The translations under genes were made by a program, and so were the position numbers. Below, one piece after another: positions 5,130 to 12,290 of a DNA stretch of 12,290 bases. The notes under the pieces are model-generated. The model saw only the letters and a list, made by a program, of their open reading frames with translations, had not been told where the DNA came from and did not search any database. Within the stretch, counting starts at the first letter, position 1; each line of letters opens with the position of its first letter. The stretch is from an uncultured Eubacteriales bacterium (GTDB lineage Bacteria; Bacillota; Clostridia; Oscillospirales; CAG-272): assembly GCA_934481325.1 (NCBI GenBank), contig CAKSPL010000019.1, positions 1 to 12,290 of the forward strand, in the 5' to 3' direction.

Positions 5130-8099
5130 ATGAGCAACAACACCATCAGAACCGATGCTCTGCTTGGCATCGACATCGGCTCCACCACGGCAAAGGTGGT
5201 ACTCAGACAGGGCGGGGAGATTATTTTCCGCTCTTATGAGCGTCACTTTTCGCAGGTGCGCACCAAAACGCTGGAAATTCTTTCCCGCGTGAAGGGGCTG
5301 ATTGGCAATGCGCCGATCAAAGTGGCAATTTCCGGCTCTGCGGGGCTGGGATTGGCGGAGGCGGCAGGCTTGCCCTTCGTGCAGGAGGTTTTCGCCACGG
5401 GTGAAACCGTGAAGGCACTGGAGCCGGACACCAACGTGGTGATTGAGCTTGGGGGCGAGGACGCCAAGGTCATCTTTTTTGACGGCGGAGCCGACGAGCG
5501 GATGAACGGCACCTGTGCCGGCGGCACCGGCGCGTTTATCGACCAGATGGCAACCCTCCTGGATCTCACCACTGAGGAAATGGATAAACTCTCGCTGGAA
5601 GCAACCCGTATCTATCCCATTGCCTCGCGTTGCGGGGTGTTTGCGAAAACCGACGTTCAGCCCCTGCTCAATCAGGGCGCGGCAAAGTCCGATATTGCCG
5701 CCAGCATTTACCGTGCCGTGGTCAATCAGACCATCGCGGGGCTGGCGCAGGGGCGGCGCATTGCCGGCAAGGTGCTGTTTCTCGGGGGGCCCCTTTCCTT
5801 CCTGGAGGGGCTTCGCCGCCAGTTTACCGAGGTGCTGGGGCTTTCGCCCGAAAATGCCGTTTTCCCGGATTACGGTCCGGTTTCGGTGGCACTCGGTGCC
5901 TCGTTTTATGCGGAAGGGCTTTCACGCACCTTTACATATGACGAGCTGACGGAGCACATCGGGCGTGCCGCACAGAATATCACGGGGAGCGTGCGCCGCG
6001 CACCGCTGTTTGCGGACGAGCGGGAGTACGCCTCCTTTGCCGCGCGCCACGCGCGCGCCACGGTGGGAAAGGAAGATATTGCGACTTACACGGGCGGTGC
6101 ATACCTCGGTGTGGACTGTGGCTCCACCACCACCAAACTGGTGCTGATGGGGGAGAACCGGAAAGTCCTTTATTCCTATTACAGCTCCAACAAGGGCAAC
6201 CCGATTGCGATTGTAAAAGAGCAGCTGGAAAAAATCAATACGCTTTGCGGCGACCGGGTGAGAATTCTCGGCAGTGCCGTGACCGGATACGGAGAGGAGC
6301 TGATCCGCCACGCGTTCCATATGGATCACGGACTGGTGGAAACGATGGCGCATTTTACCGCCGCCGAATTTTTTGACCCGGAGGTCAGCTTTATTCTGGA
6401 CATCGGCGGGCAGGACATCAAATGCTTTCAGATCCGCAATCACGCCATCGACAGCATTATGCTCAACGAGGCTTGCTCCTCGGGGTGCGGCTCGTTTATC
6501 GAGACTTTTGCCAAATCGCTGGGCTACGGCGTGGAGGAGTTTGCAAAGCTGGGGCTGTTTGCCAGAGCCCCGGTGGATCTCGGCTCGCGCTGTACGGTGT
6601 TTATGAACTCCTCCGTGAAGCAGGCGCAGAAGGACGGTGCCACCGTGGGCGACATTTCGGCGGGTCTTTCCACCTCCGTTGTGAAAAACGCGCTGTATAA
6701 GGTCATCCGCATCACCGACCCGGCGGTACTCGGCACCCATATCGTGGTGCAGGGCGGCACCTTCCTCAACGACGCAATCCTGCGCAGCTTTGAGCGGGAA
6801 TTGGGGCTGAACGTCATCCGCCCCGATATTGCGGGGCTGATGGGTGCCCTTGGCGCGGCATTGTACGCGCGCACACATCGGACGGGGGAAAGCACGCTGC
6901 TGACCCCTGCGGAGCTTGCGGCGTTTACCCACACCTCCAAGGCGGCGGTCTGCCACGGCTGTACCAATCACTGTAATCTGACCGTCAATACGTTTGCCGA
7001 CGGCGGCAAATTCATTTCGGGCAACAAATGCGAGCGCGGAGCGGGACTGAAGCCGCCGGAGCATCCGGTTCCCGATCTTCACGCGTTCAAGCGGGCGCGC
7101 TTTGAGGCAATGACCCCGGTCAAGGGCGGACACTTCACGGTGGGGCTTCCCCTCGCGCTCGGAATGTACGAGCTGGGGCCCTTCTGGTACGCGTTGTTCC
7201 GCGAGCTTGGCTTCGGCGTGCGTTTTTCCGGGTTTTCCTCCCGTGCGCTGTACGCGAAGGGGCAGTACAGTATCCCCTCCGACACGGCGTGCTATCCCGC
7301 CAAATTGATGCACGGGCATATCGAAACACTGATTGAGGACGGCGTGGACGCTATCTTTTATCCGTGCCTGACCCGCAACGTGGACGAGCATAAGGGAGAC
7401 AATCACTACAACTGCCCCGTGGTGGCGTACTACCCGGAGCTGTTGGTACACAATATGGACTCGCTTTCCGGCGTGCGCTTTTGGTATCCGTATCTGAATA
7501 TCAACAGCGAAAAGGAGCTTGTCAAGGAGCTGACGGCGTTTTTTGCCGGAGAGGGCATCCCCGTGCAGAAGGGGGAGACGGTGCGCGCCGTGCGCGCGGC
7601 GTATGCCGCGTATGACGCGCATATGAACGCCATCCGTGCCGAGGGCGCACGCGCGCTGGATTTTGCCAAGGCAACCGGCAGGCGCGTGATGGTGCTTTGC
7701 GGCAGACCCTACCATATCGACCCCGAGATCGGGCACGGCATTGACCGCCTTGCCACCACGCTGGGGTTTGTGGTGGTGAGTGAGGATGCGGTGTCCGAGC
7801 TGGCAACACCCCCCGCAAGGGTGCGGGTGCTGAACCAGTGGACCTACCACGCACGGCTTTACAATGCGGCAAAGTTTGTAACCGGACGGAAGGATGCGGA
7901 ACTGGTTCAGCTGGTTTCCTTCGGTTGCGGAATCGACGCAATCACCACCGACGAGGTGCGGGACATTCTGGAGAGCCACGGAAAGCTGTATACACAGATT
8001 AAAATTGACGAGATTACCAATCTCGGCGCGGTGAATATCCGGTTGCGGAGCCTTTTGGGGGCATTGGAGCAAGGAGGTGCGGTGCATGGAAACGGCTGA
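5130..8099 (+). CDS. Double acyl-CoA dehydratase activase (BadF/BadG/BcrA/BcrD ATPase family) with a dehydratase-like module
   Basis: This large cytoplasmic ATPase belongs to the family of 2-hydroxyacyl-CoA dehydratase activators such as HgdC, which couple ATP hydrolysis to injecting a low-potential electron into a partner iron-sulfur protein. Domain 1 (about 11-262) starts with GIDIGSTTAK (13-22) and has the cluster cysteines C129 (GTCAGGTG) and C168 (SRCGVF). Domain 2 (about 324-581) starts with GVDCGSTTTK (327-336) and has C449/C453 (EACSSGCGSF) and C488 (SRCTVF). A cysteine group follows: C608, C611, C615 and C634. The last part (from about 668) is a DUF2229/HgdB-like module with SDTACYPAK (C721), YPCLTRN (C746), C762 and SFGCGID (C933). 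Length is 989 residues. As I recall, related clostridial proteins are about 1400 residues and also contain the part encoded by the next gene, so this appears to be a split form. The physiological substrate of this family is unknown to me. Confidence 0.9.
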   Translation: MSNNTIRTDALLGIDIGSTTAKVVLRQGGEIIFRSYERHFSQVRTKTLEILSRVKGLIGNAPIKVAISGSAGLGLAEAAGLPFVQEVFATGETVKALEPDTNVVIELGGEDAKVIFFDGGADERMNGTCAGGTGAFIDQMATLLDLTTEEMDKLSLEATRIYPIASRCGVFAKTDVQPLLNQGAAKSDIAASIYRAVVNQTIAGLAQGRRIAGKVLFLGGPLSFLEGLRRQFTEVLGLSPENAVFPDYGPVSVALGASFYAEGLSRTFTYDELTEHIGRAAQNITGSVRRAPLFADEREYASFAARHARATVGKEDIATYTGGAYLGVDCGSTTTKLVLMGENRKVLYSYYSSNKGNPIAIVKEQLEKINTLCGDRVRILGSAVTGYGEELIRHAFHMDHGLVETMAHFTAAEFFDPEVSFILDIGGQDIKCFQIRNHAIDSIMLNEACSSGCGSFIETFAKSLGYGVEEFAKLGLFARAPVDLGSRCTVFMNSSVKQAQKDGATVGDISAGLSTSVVKNALYKVIRITDPAVLGTHIVVQGGTFLNDAILRSFERELGLNVIRPDIAGLMGALGAALYARTHRTGESTLLTPAELAAFTHTSKAAVCHGCTNHCNLTVNTFADGGKFISGNKCERGAGLKPPEHPVPDLHAFKRARFEAMTPVKGGHFTVGLPLALGMYELGPFWYALFRELGFGVRFSGFSSRALYAKGQYSIPSDTACYPAKLMHGHIETLIEDGVDAIFYPCLTRNVDEHKGDNHYNCPVVAYYPELLVHNMDSLSGVRFWYPYLNINSEKELVKELTAFFAGEGIPVQKGETVRAVRAAYAAYDAHMNAIRAEGARALDFAKATGRRVMVLCGRPYHIDPEIGHGIDRLATTLGFVVVSEDAVSELATPPARVRVLNQWTYHARLYNAAKFVTGRKDAELVQLVSFGCGIDAITTDEVRDILESHGKLYTQIKIDEITNLGAVNIRLRSLLGALEQGGAVHGNG
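8071..8077 (+). promoter_or_regulatory. Strong ribosome binding site for the second archerase gene, inside the first
   Basis: AAGGAGG lies within the 3' end of the 5130-8099 gene, eight bases before ATG 8086. It favours ATG 8086 over the in-frame GTG at 8077, which overlaps the site. It also argues that the split between the two genes is real and not a sequencing frameshift. Confidence 0.85.
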
Positions 8100-9432
8100 C
8101 AGAGTACTTTTTACCAAGGAGATGAAGAAAAGCTATACCATTCTTCTCCCCAATATGCTGCCGATGCACTTCAAGCTGCTTGCCAAAATGCTGGATTCCT
8201 ACGGCTATCACACGGTGCTGTTGGAAAACACCGACCACGCCGTGATTGAAACCGGACTGAAATACGTACACAATGACACCTGTTATCCCGCTCTGCTGAT
8301 TATCGGGCAATTCATCAACGCCCTGCAAAGCGGCGGCTTTGACCCGAACAAAACGGCACTGATGCTGACCCAGACCGGGGGCGGGTGCCGTGCCTCCAAT
8401 TACATTCCGCTGTTGCGCAAGGCATTGAAAAAGGCGGGGCTTTCCCAGGTTCCCGTGATTTCACTGAATATTGCGGGGCTGGAAAAAAACCCCGGCTTCA
8501 AGCTGACGCTGGGGCTTGGCAAGCGGATGCTTTACGCCGTGTATTACGGCGATTTGCTGATGAGCCTGGTCAATCAGTGCCGCCCGTATGAGAAAAAACC
8601 GGGTGCGGCACAGGCACTCGCGGACGAATGGGTGGTGCGCCTGGTGGATCAGATGGGCGAGGGGCGCAACGTGTCGTATGCCGACATCAAAGAAACCTAC
8701 GCCTCGATTCTTCGGGATTTCGACAAAAAATTTCCGCTCCCTGCCACCCGCAAGGTGCGCGTGGGAATCGTGGGTGAGATTTTCGTCAAGTTTTCCCCGC
8801 TCGGCAACAATCACCTGGAGGATTTTCTGGTGTCCGAGGGGGCAGAAACCGTGATGGCGGGGCTTTTGGACTTTCTGATGTACTCGGTGAACACCGCGGT
8901 GGTGGACACCCGCCTTTACGGGATGAAAAAGCGCAACGGGCGCATCATGAAGCTGGCATACCGTTATCTGCACAAAAAGCAGTTGGATTTTATAGAATTG
9001 TATCGGGAAAACTCCCGCTTCACCCCGCCCACCGATTTTGAGCGCACGCGTGCGCAGATTCACGGCTATATCGGAGAGGGCGTGCAGATGGGCGAGGGGT
9101 GGTTGCTCCCTGCCGAAATGCTGGAGCTGATTGAGAGCGGCGTTACCAACGTGGTATGCGCCCAGCCCTTCGGATGCCTGCCGAACCATATCGTGGGCAA
9201 AGGAATGATGAAGCATATCCGCGAAGCCCATCCCGGGGTAAATCTGGTGGCAATCGATTATGATTCGGGTGCCTCCAAAATCAATCAGGAAAACCGCCTG
9301 AAGCTGATGCTTGCCAATGCGGGCAGGGGCGAGGGCGGCGCGCCGGCGGAAGCGGAGCCGGGGGCGGTGACCGGGGCAAGAGCCGGGTGCGGCGAAAAGG
9401 AAACGGCGAAAAATTGCCGGATCCCGGTCTGA
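8086..9432 (+). CDS. 2-hydroxyacyl-CoA dehydratase-like (HgdB-type) partner protein
   Basis: This 448-residue protein matches what is usually the C-terminal part of the long activase-related proteins. It has an HgdB-type pattern with three cysteines in conserved-looking motifs: HNDTCYPALL (C66), TQTGGGCRASNY (C101) and AQPFGCLPNHIVGKG (C364). These are candidate ligands for an iron-sulfur or double-cubane cluster, by analogy with dehydratase and DCCP-type proteins. The order of motifs parallels the last module of the preceding protein, so the two probably form a pseudo-symmetric complex. The gene overlaps the previous one by 14 bp in a different frame and has its own AAGGAGG site, so tight co-translation is expected. 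From about residue 412 the tail is low-complexity (Gly/Ala/Glu-rich) and looks unconserved. No signal peptide or membrane segment is seen. Which reaction the pair performs cannot be read from the sequence. Confidence 0.85.
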   Translation: METADRVLFTKEMKKSYTILLPNMLPMHFKLLAKMLDSYGYHTVLLENTDHAVIETGLKYVHNDTCYPALLIIGQFINALQSGGFDPNKTALMLTQTGGGCRASNYIPLLRKALKKAGLSQVPVISLNIAGLEKNPGFKLTLGLGKRMLYAVYYGDLLMSLVNQCRPYEKKPGAAQALADEWVVRLVDQMGEGRNVSYADIKETYASILRDFDKKFPLPATRKVRVGIVGEIFVKFSPLGNNHLEDFLVSEGAETVMAGLLDFLMYSVNTAVVDTRLYGMKKRNGRIMKLAYRYLHKKQLDFIELYRENSRFTPPTDFERTRAQIHGYIGEGVQMGEGWLLPAEMLELIESGVTNVVCAQPFGCLPNHIVGKGMMKHIREAHPGVNLVAIDYDSGASKINQENRLKLMLANAGRGEGGAPAEAEPGAVTGARAGCGEKETAKNCRIPV

Positions 9433-9444
9433 CGGAGGCTGCCG

Positions 9445-10821
9445 ATGAAACGGATTTGCAGGCGGTGGATCGCCTTATTGCTGGTGCTTTGCACGCTTGT
9501 TCCGCTTGCCTCGTGCCACAACGGGGAGGATGCGGACGGTGATTTTGCGGCGGTGAAGGACGGCGTTGCCGTATGCCGGATTGTGTATCCCGGCGGGAGC
9601 GCAAACGAATGGCGTCCGGCGGCAAATATGCTGGCACTCACCGTGAAAAAGCTGACCGGGGTGGCTCCCGAAACCGTGACGGACAGCGAACCGCAGGCGG
9701 GAGCCGAGATTCTGATCGGAGAAACCAATCGCACGGCATCCGCCACGGTGTATGCCTCGCTTTCCGCCACGGAGCGGAACGCGTGGGTGCTTGCCGTTAC
9801 CGGAAACTGCTTTGTGATTGCCGCAGAAACCCCGAAGGAAGCCTGCCTTGCCATCTCCGCGCTGGAAAAACAGCTGACGGAGCTTGGCGTGAGCGCGGGC
9901 GCGGGACAGCTCGTTTTCCCGAAAGGGCTTTTTTACGCCTTTGAGGAAGCCGAAGTCGTGATTTCGGAGGATGAGCCGTGGGCATTGTTCGGGGAGCGGG
10001 TGACGGAGAAAACCGACGCCTCCTTTCTCACGGCGGAGCAATTGTTCCGGGTTTATACCAAAATGAAAGAGACCTTCGGCATCACCGCGTATCTTTGTAT
10101 GCAGGGTGCCTGCACGGACGGGACGTATGCCTACTTCCTGATGGACAATACCGTAGAGGATACGGAAAAGCATTACAATTATATTGTAAAGATTGACCTT
10201 GCCACGGGGGATGCCGTAAAAATCAGCGAAAAGGTGAATCTGGGTCACGCCAACGATGCCTGCTACAATCCGGATACCGGAAAAATCGTGGTTGCCTGCA
10301 ATGCGCCGGATAGGGAGCGGATCTGCCTGGTGAACCCCGAAACACTGGAAATCACGGGGGAGGAATGGCTCCCGTTCGGCATCTTTTCCATTGCCTACAA
10401 CCCCCATACCGCACAGTACGTTGTGGGGCGTTCCGGCGGGCGGAACCTCGCACTGCTGGATGCCGATTTCAACGTGGTCAAAAAGCTGAATACCGATTAT
10501 TCTTCCTACCACAAGGATGTCATTTATACCGATTATGACGGCACGAATGCCGAGCTTCTCACGCAGGGCATTGACTGCGACGGGAAATACATTTATTTCG
10601 TTCTCAGCGGACACGGGAGGAGAGCCAACGGCGAGTGGAGCTCCGTCTGGACAAATTACCTCGTGGCTTTTGACTATGAGGGAAAGCACCGGTTTACCAA
10701 AACCCTGCCCGGTCCCTCACTGGAAGTGGAAAACGTCTTTCACATCGGAAAAACGGTTTATTTTTCCTGTCACGGCTGGAAAAGCGACCCCTGCTACCGC
10801 CTGGATGTGGCGGCGGAATAA
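9445..10821 (+). CDS. Lipoprotein with GH67-N-like domain and beta-propeller-like repeats
   Basis: I do not recognise a named family for the whole protein. The N-terminus is a lipoprotein signal: a basic start (MKRICRRW), a hydrophobic core and the lipobox LASC with C24 as the lipidated residue, so it should sit on the outer face of the membrane. Residues about 34-160 (RIVYPGGSANEW..., LTGVAPETVTD, AEILIGETNR) resemble the accessory N-terminal domain found in GH67 alpha-glucuronidases and related carbohydrate-active proteins. From about 216 to the end there are roughly five propeller-like blades; landmarks are MQGACTDGTYAYF (219-231), CYNPDTGKIVVAC (273-285), LVNPETLEIT (295-304), IAYNPHTAQYVVG (316-328) and TQGIDCDGKYIYF (373-385). 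No catalytic residues are evident, which suggests binding rather than catalysis. The start has CGGAGG at 9433-9438, six bases upstream. It lies 12 bp after the previous gene. A paralogue follows. Confidence 0.8.
   Translation: MKRICRRWIALLLVLCTLVPLASCHNGEDADGDFAAVKDGVAVCRIVYPGGSANEWRPAANMLALTVKKLTGVAPETVTDSEPQAGAEILIGETNRTASATVYASLSATERNAWVLAVTGNCFVIAAETPKEACLAISALEKQLTELGVSAGAGQLVFPKGLFYAFEEAEVVISEDEPWALFGERVTEKTDASFLTAEQLFRVYTKMKETFGITAYLCMQGACTDGTYAYFLMDNTVEDTEKHYNYIVKIDLATGDAVKISEKVNLGHANDACYNPDTGKIVVACNAPDRERICLVNPETLEITGEEWLPFGIFSIAYNPHTAQYVVGRSGGRNLALLDADFNVVKKLNTDYSSYHKDVIYTDYDGTNAELLTQGIDCDGKYIYFVLSGHGRRANGEWSSVWTNYLVAFDYEGKHRFTKTLPGPSLEVENVFHIGKTVYFSCHGWKSDPCYRLDVAAE
10099..10123 (+). 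repeat. 25-nt repeat shared by the two lipoprotein genes, copy 1
   Basis: ATGCAGGGTGCCTGCAC followed, after one variable base, by GACGGGA. It encodes MQGACTDG at the start of the propeller region. It matches 12244-12268 in 24 of 25 bases and in the same reading phase. Confidence 0.85.
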
Positions 10822-10836
10822 GATCGGAGGTATCAA

Positions 10837-12290
10837 ATGAAACACACTCCCATAAAAGCGGTTTCGCTTTGCCTTGCACTGCTTTTACTGGCACTGCCGC
10901 TGGCTTCCTGTGATCTTTTCGGAAAGCCGGAGGCAAGGAGCGAGGCGTTTGCCGCCGTAAAGGACGGTTCCGCCGCAACGGTGGTCTATCCTGCGGAGAG
11001 CAACAGCGAGTGGAAAGCCCTTGCCAACGAGCTGACCCGCGTCATCAAACGGATTACGGGCGTGGTGCCGGAAATTACGACCGAGGTGACGCAGGCATCC
11101 GGTAAGCGGATTCTGCTCGGCACCGTGGCGTGCGACGAGAGCCGGGAGGCACTTGCCGCGCTCGGCGGAGAGCGGGCGTTCTCCTTTTCGGTGTCCGGAG
11201 ATTCTCTGGTGATTGCCGCGCCGGATACGGCAACGCTCGGAATGGCGATTTCGTATTTTGAGGCACAATTTGACAGTGCGCTTCGTGGCGAAACGGGCGA
11301 CGGCACGCTGATTTTTCCTGCCGACCTGTCGGTTACGCGAAAGATGGAGGCATCGTCCGCCGAGCCGAGTCAGCTGGCATCCTCCTTGGCGGCGTTGCGC
11401 CTTGCCGGGAGTGACCTTGCGGGCATCCCCGCCGACGGGGAGCTGGATCGGGTTTCCGGTACGGCGGTGGTCGGCAACGTGCTGTATGCCGCGCTGAGAG
11501 ATGCGGAAGGGAAAAAGGTCAGGTTGGTTGCTGTGGAGCTTTCCACGGGGAAGAAAGCCGCCGAGAGCGAGGTGCTGCCCCTTGAGAATAGCGGCGGGAT
11601 GTGCTACAACCCCGTGCTGGATTTGCTGGTGCTGACAGGTCACGGTACGAAAATTTCTCTGATTGACCCCGCCACCCTGACGGTGCGCCGCACGGTGACG
11701 GCAGGGGCTTCGGTTTTCGGCATTACCTATGACGCGAAAAATGCCTGCTATTACGCGCTGGAAATCGGCGGGAGCCAGGTGGTAAAGCTGAACCGCAATT
11801 TTGCCGTATCCGACGGAAAGCCGCTGGATCTGACGGCACCCGCACCCGCGGGTGAGGATTTTACGCTGATAAACTTCTGCTCGGACAGTGAAAACTTCTA
11901 TCTGCTTTATTTTGCCTTCTATGAGGGAACGAGCGGCGGCGGACTGTTGGTTACGCAGTCGAAAACCGAGCCGAAGCGGCGCAGTTATCTTGAACTGCCG
12001 GGCGTTACAAGCCCCTGCGCGCTCTCGGTGGACGAACGCAGCTTCTGCGTGGTCAGTGCGGATGACCCGGGACTGGCGGGAAAGGTGACCCGCTTCGCTT
12101 TTTATACCGATACCGCGGTGCGGGAGCCTGCCGATCTCTTCAACGAGGGCAACACCGGTACCGTGGATACCTCCTATCTCTTTGCGGAGGAGCTTTTCTG
12201 GGTTTATTCCTTTACCAAAAGTACTTATAAACGCAATACCGTGATGCAGGGTGCCTGCACCGACGGGAAATACGGCTACTTCTTCCTGGA
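10837..12290 (+). CDS. Paralogous lipoprotein with a doubled propeller region (3' end outside window)
   Basis: An open frame runs from ATG 10837 to the window edge, giving 484 residues with no stop. The start has GGAGG at 10826-10830, six bases upstream, and lies 15 bp after the previous gene. The signal peptide ends in the lipobox LASC with C25. Residues about 38-161 match the N-terminal domain of the preceding protein (both begin FAAVKDG and share VYP...EW...TGV.PE and an ILLG/ILIG strand). Residues about 205-440 form a divergent propeller-like block, with MCYNPVLDLLVLTG (255-268), LIDPATLTV (275-283) and ITYDAKNACYYAL (296-308). A linker (SYLFAEELFWVYSFTKS, from 446) then leads into VMQGACTDGKYGYFFL (469-484). 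That stretch is equivalent to the first propeller blade of the paralogue, so a second propeller appears to begin as the window ends. Function is unknown; surface ligand or glycan binding is a guess. Confidence 0.82.
   Translation, partial: MKHTPIKAVSLCLALLLLALPLASCDLFGKPEARSEAFAAVKDGSAATVVYPAESNSEWKALANELTRVIKRITGVVPEITTEVTQASGKRILLGTVACDESREALAALGGERAFSFSVSGDSLVIAAPDTATLGMAISYFEAQFDSALRGETGDGTLIFPADLSVTRKMEASSAEPSQLASSLAALRLAGSDLAGIPADGELDRVSGTAVVGNVLYAALRDAEGKKVRLVAVELSTGKKAAESEVLPLENSGGMCYNPVLDLLVLTGHGTKISLIDPATLTVRRTVTAGASVFGITYDAKNACYYALEIGGSQVVKLNRNFAVSDGKPLDLTAPAPAGEDFTLINFCSDSENFYLLYFAFYEGTSGGGLLVTQSKTEPKRRSYLELPGVTSPCALSVDERSFCVVSADDPGLAGKVTRFAFYTDTAVREPADLFNEGNTGTVDTSYLFAEELFWVYSFTKSTYKRNTVMQGACTDGKYGYFFL
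12244..12268 (+). repeat. 25-nt repeat shared by the two lipoprotein genes, copy 2
   Basis: It matches 10099-10123 with a single mismatch and again encodes MQGACTDG. Similarity continues upstream into the linker (from about 12160 compared with about 10015), so it is the core of a longer homologous stretch. Confidence 0.85.

Noticed and set aside
3042..5246. Very long antisense open frame (about 734 codons) opposite ftsH
   Set aside because: It lies opposite a fully convincing FtsH. Its translation is rich in His, Arg and Leu without recognisable motifs, as expected from the complement of GC-biased codons.
5922..8117. Very long antisense open frame (about 731 codons) opposite the double activase gene
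   Set aside because: The sense strand encodes clear family motifs throughout. The antisense product has no domain signature and is explained by third-position GC bias.
8484..8490. A AAA AAC heptamer in correct phase for -1 frameshifting in the dehydratase-like gene
   Set aside because: A shift would truncate a protein whose downstream cysteine motif is needed, reaching a stop at 8591. I looked for no obvious stimulatory structure beyond it; most likely a chance Glu-Lys-Asn codon run.
9337..9344. GGCGCGCC palindrome and nearby GAGCCGGG direct repeats at 9355 and 9380
   Set aside because: They lie in GC-rich low-complexity coding sequence with a 25-bp offset that is not a multiple of three; likely compositional.
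1..12290. tRNA or rRNA genes, CRISPR arrays, insertion sequences, phage genes
   Set aside because: None seen: coding sequence fills almost the entire window, no regularly spaced repeats with unique spacers, no transposase motifs, and no gap large enough for an RNA operon.

Overview
The window is a gene-dense stretch with every supported gene on the + strand and only short gaps (78 bp at most). It reads as a chromosomal segment of a GC-rich anaerobic member of the Bacillota, class Clostridia. Three things suggest this: the run tilS-hpt-ftsH, a conserved Firmicutes neighbourhood; strong GGAGG-type ribosome binding sites; and a large oxygen-sensitive iron-sulfur activase of the 2-hydroxyacyl-CoA dehydratase type. 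No genus can be named from the sequence alone.

Layout. (1) 1-5051 is housekeeping: the C-terminal two thirds of the replicative helicase DnaB (cut by the window edge), tilS (tRNA-Ile lysidine synthase, overlapping dnaB by 4 bp as ATGA), hpt (hypoxanthine phosphoribosyltransferase) and ftsH (membrane AAA+ zinc protease). (2) 5052-5129 is the widest gap. It holds two adjacent hairpins; the first is followed by a U-rich tail only when read on the minus strand. (3) 5130-9432 encodes a two-gene ATP-driven reductase ('archerase') system. A 989-residue protein carries two activase (BadF/BadG/BcrA/BcrD-type) domains, a cysteine cluster and one dehydratase-like module. A 448-residue partner, overlapping by 14 bp and with its own AAGGAGG site, carries a second dehydratase-like module. 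As I recall the family, these parts usually form one chain of about 1400 residues, so this looks like a split form. (4) 9445-12290 encodes two related lipoproteins of unknown function. Each has a lipobox signal peptide, an N-terminal domain resembling the accessory N-terminal domain of GH67 alpha-glucuronidases, and beta-propeller-like repeats. The second is longer, appears to contain a doubled propeller, and runs off the end of the window.

How the genes may work together. The first four are core functions (replication, tRNA decoding, purine salvage, membrane proteolysis) and share transcription at most. The activase pair should form one cytoplasmic electron-transfer complex that uses ATP to drive a low-potential reduction; its substrate cannot be read from the sequence. 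The lipoproteins follow only 12 bp later and may be co-transcribed, but a functional link is not shown.

The best candidates for novelty are the split, internally duplicated archerase and the paralogous lipoprotein pair with propeller duplication. Smaller curiosities sit in tilS: a 51-bp tandem repeat building an N-terminal extension, an A8 tract whose slippage would bring the stop codon onto the hpt start, and an AT-rich island with an internal start-like signal.
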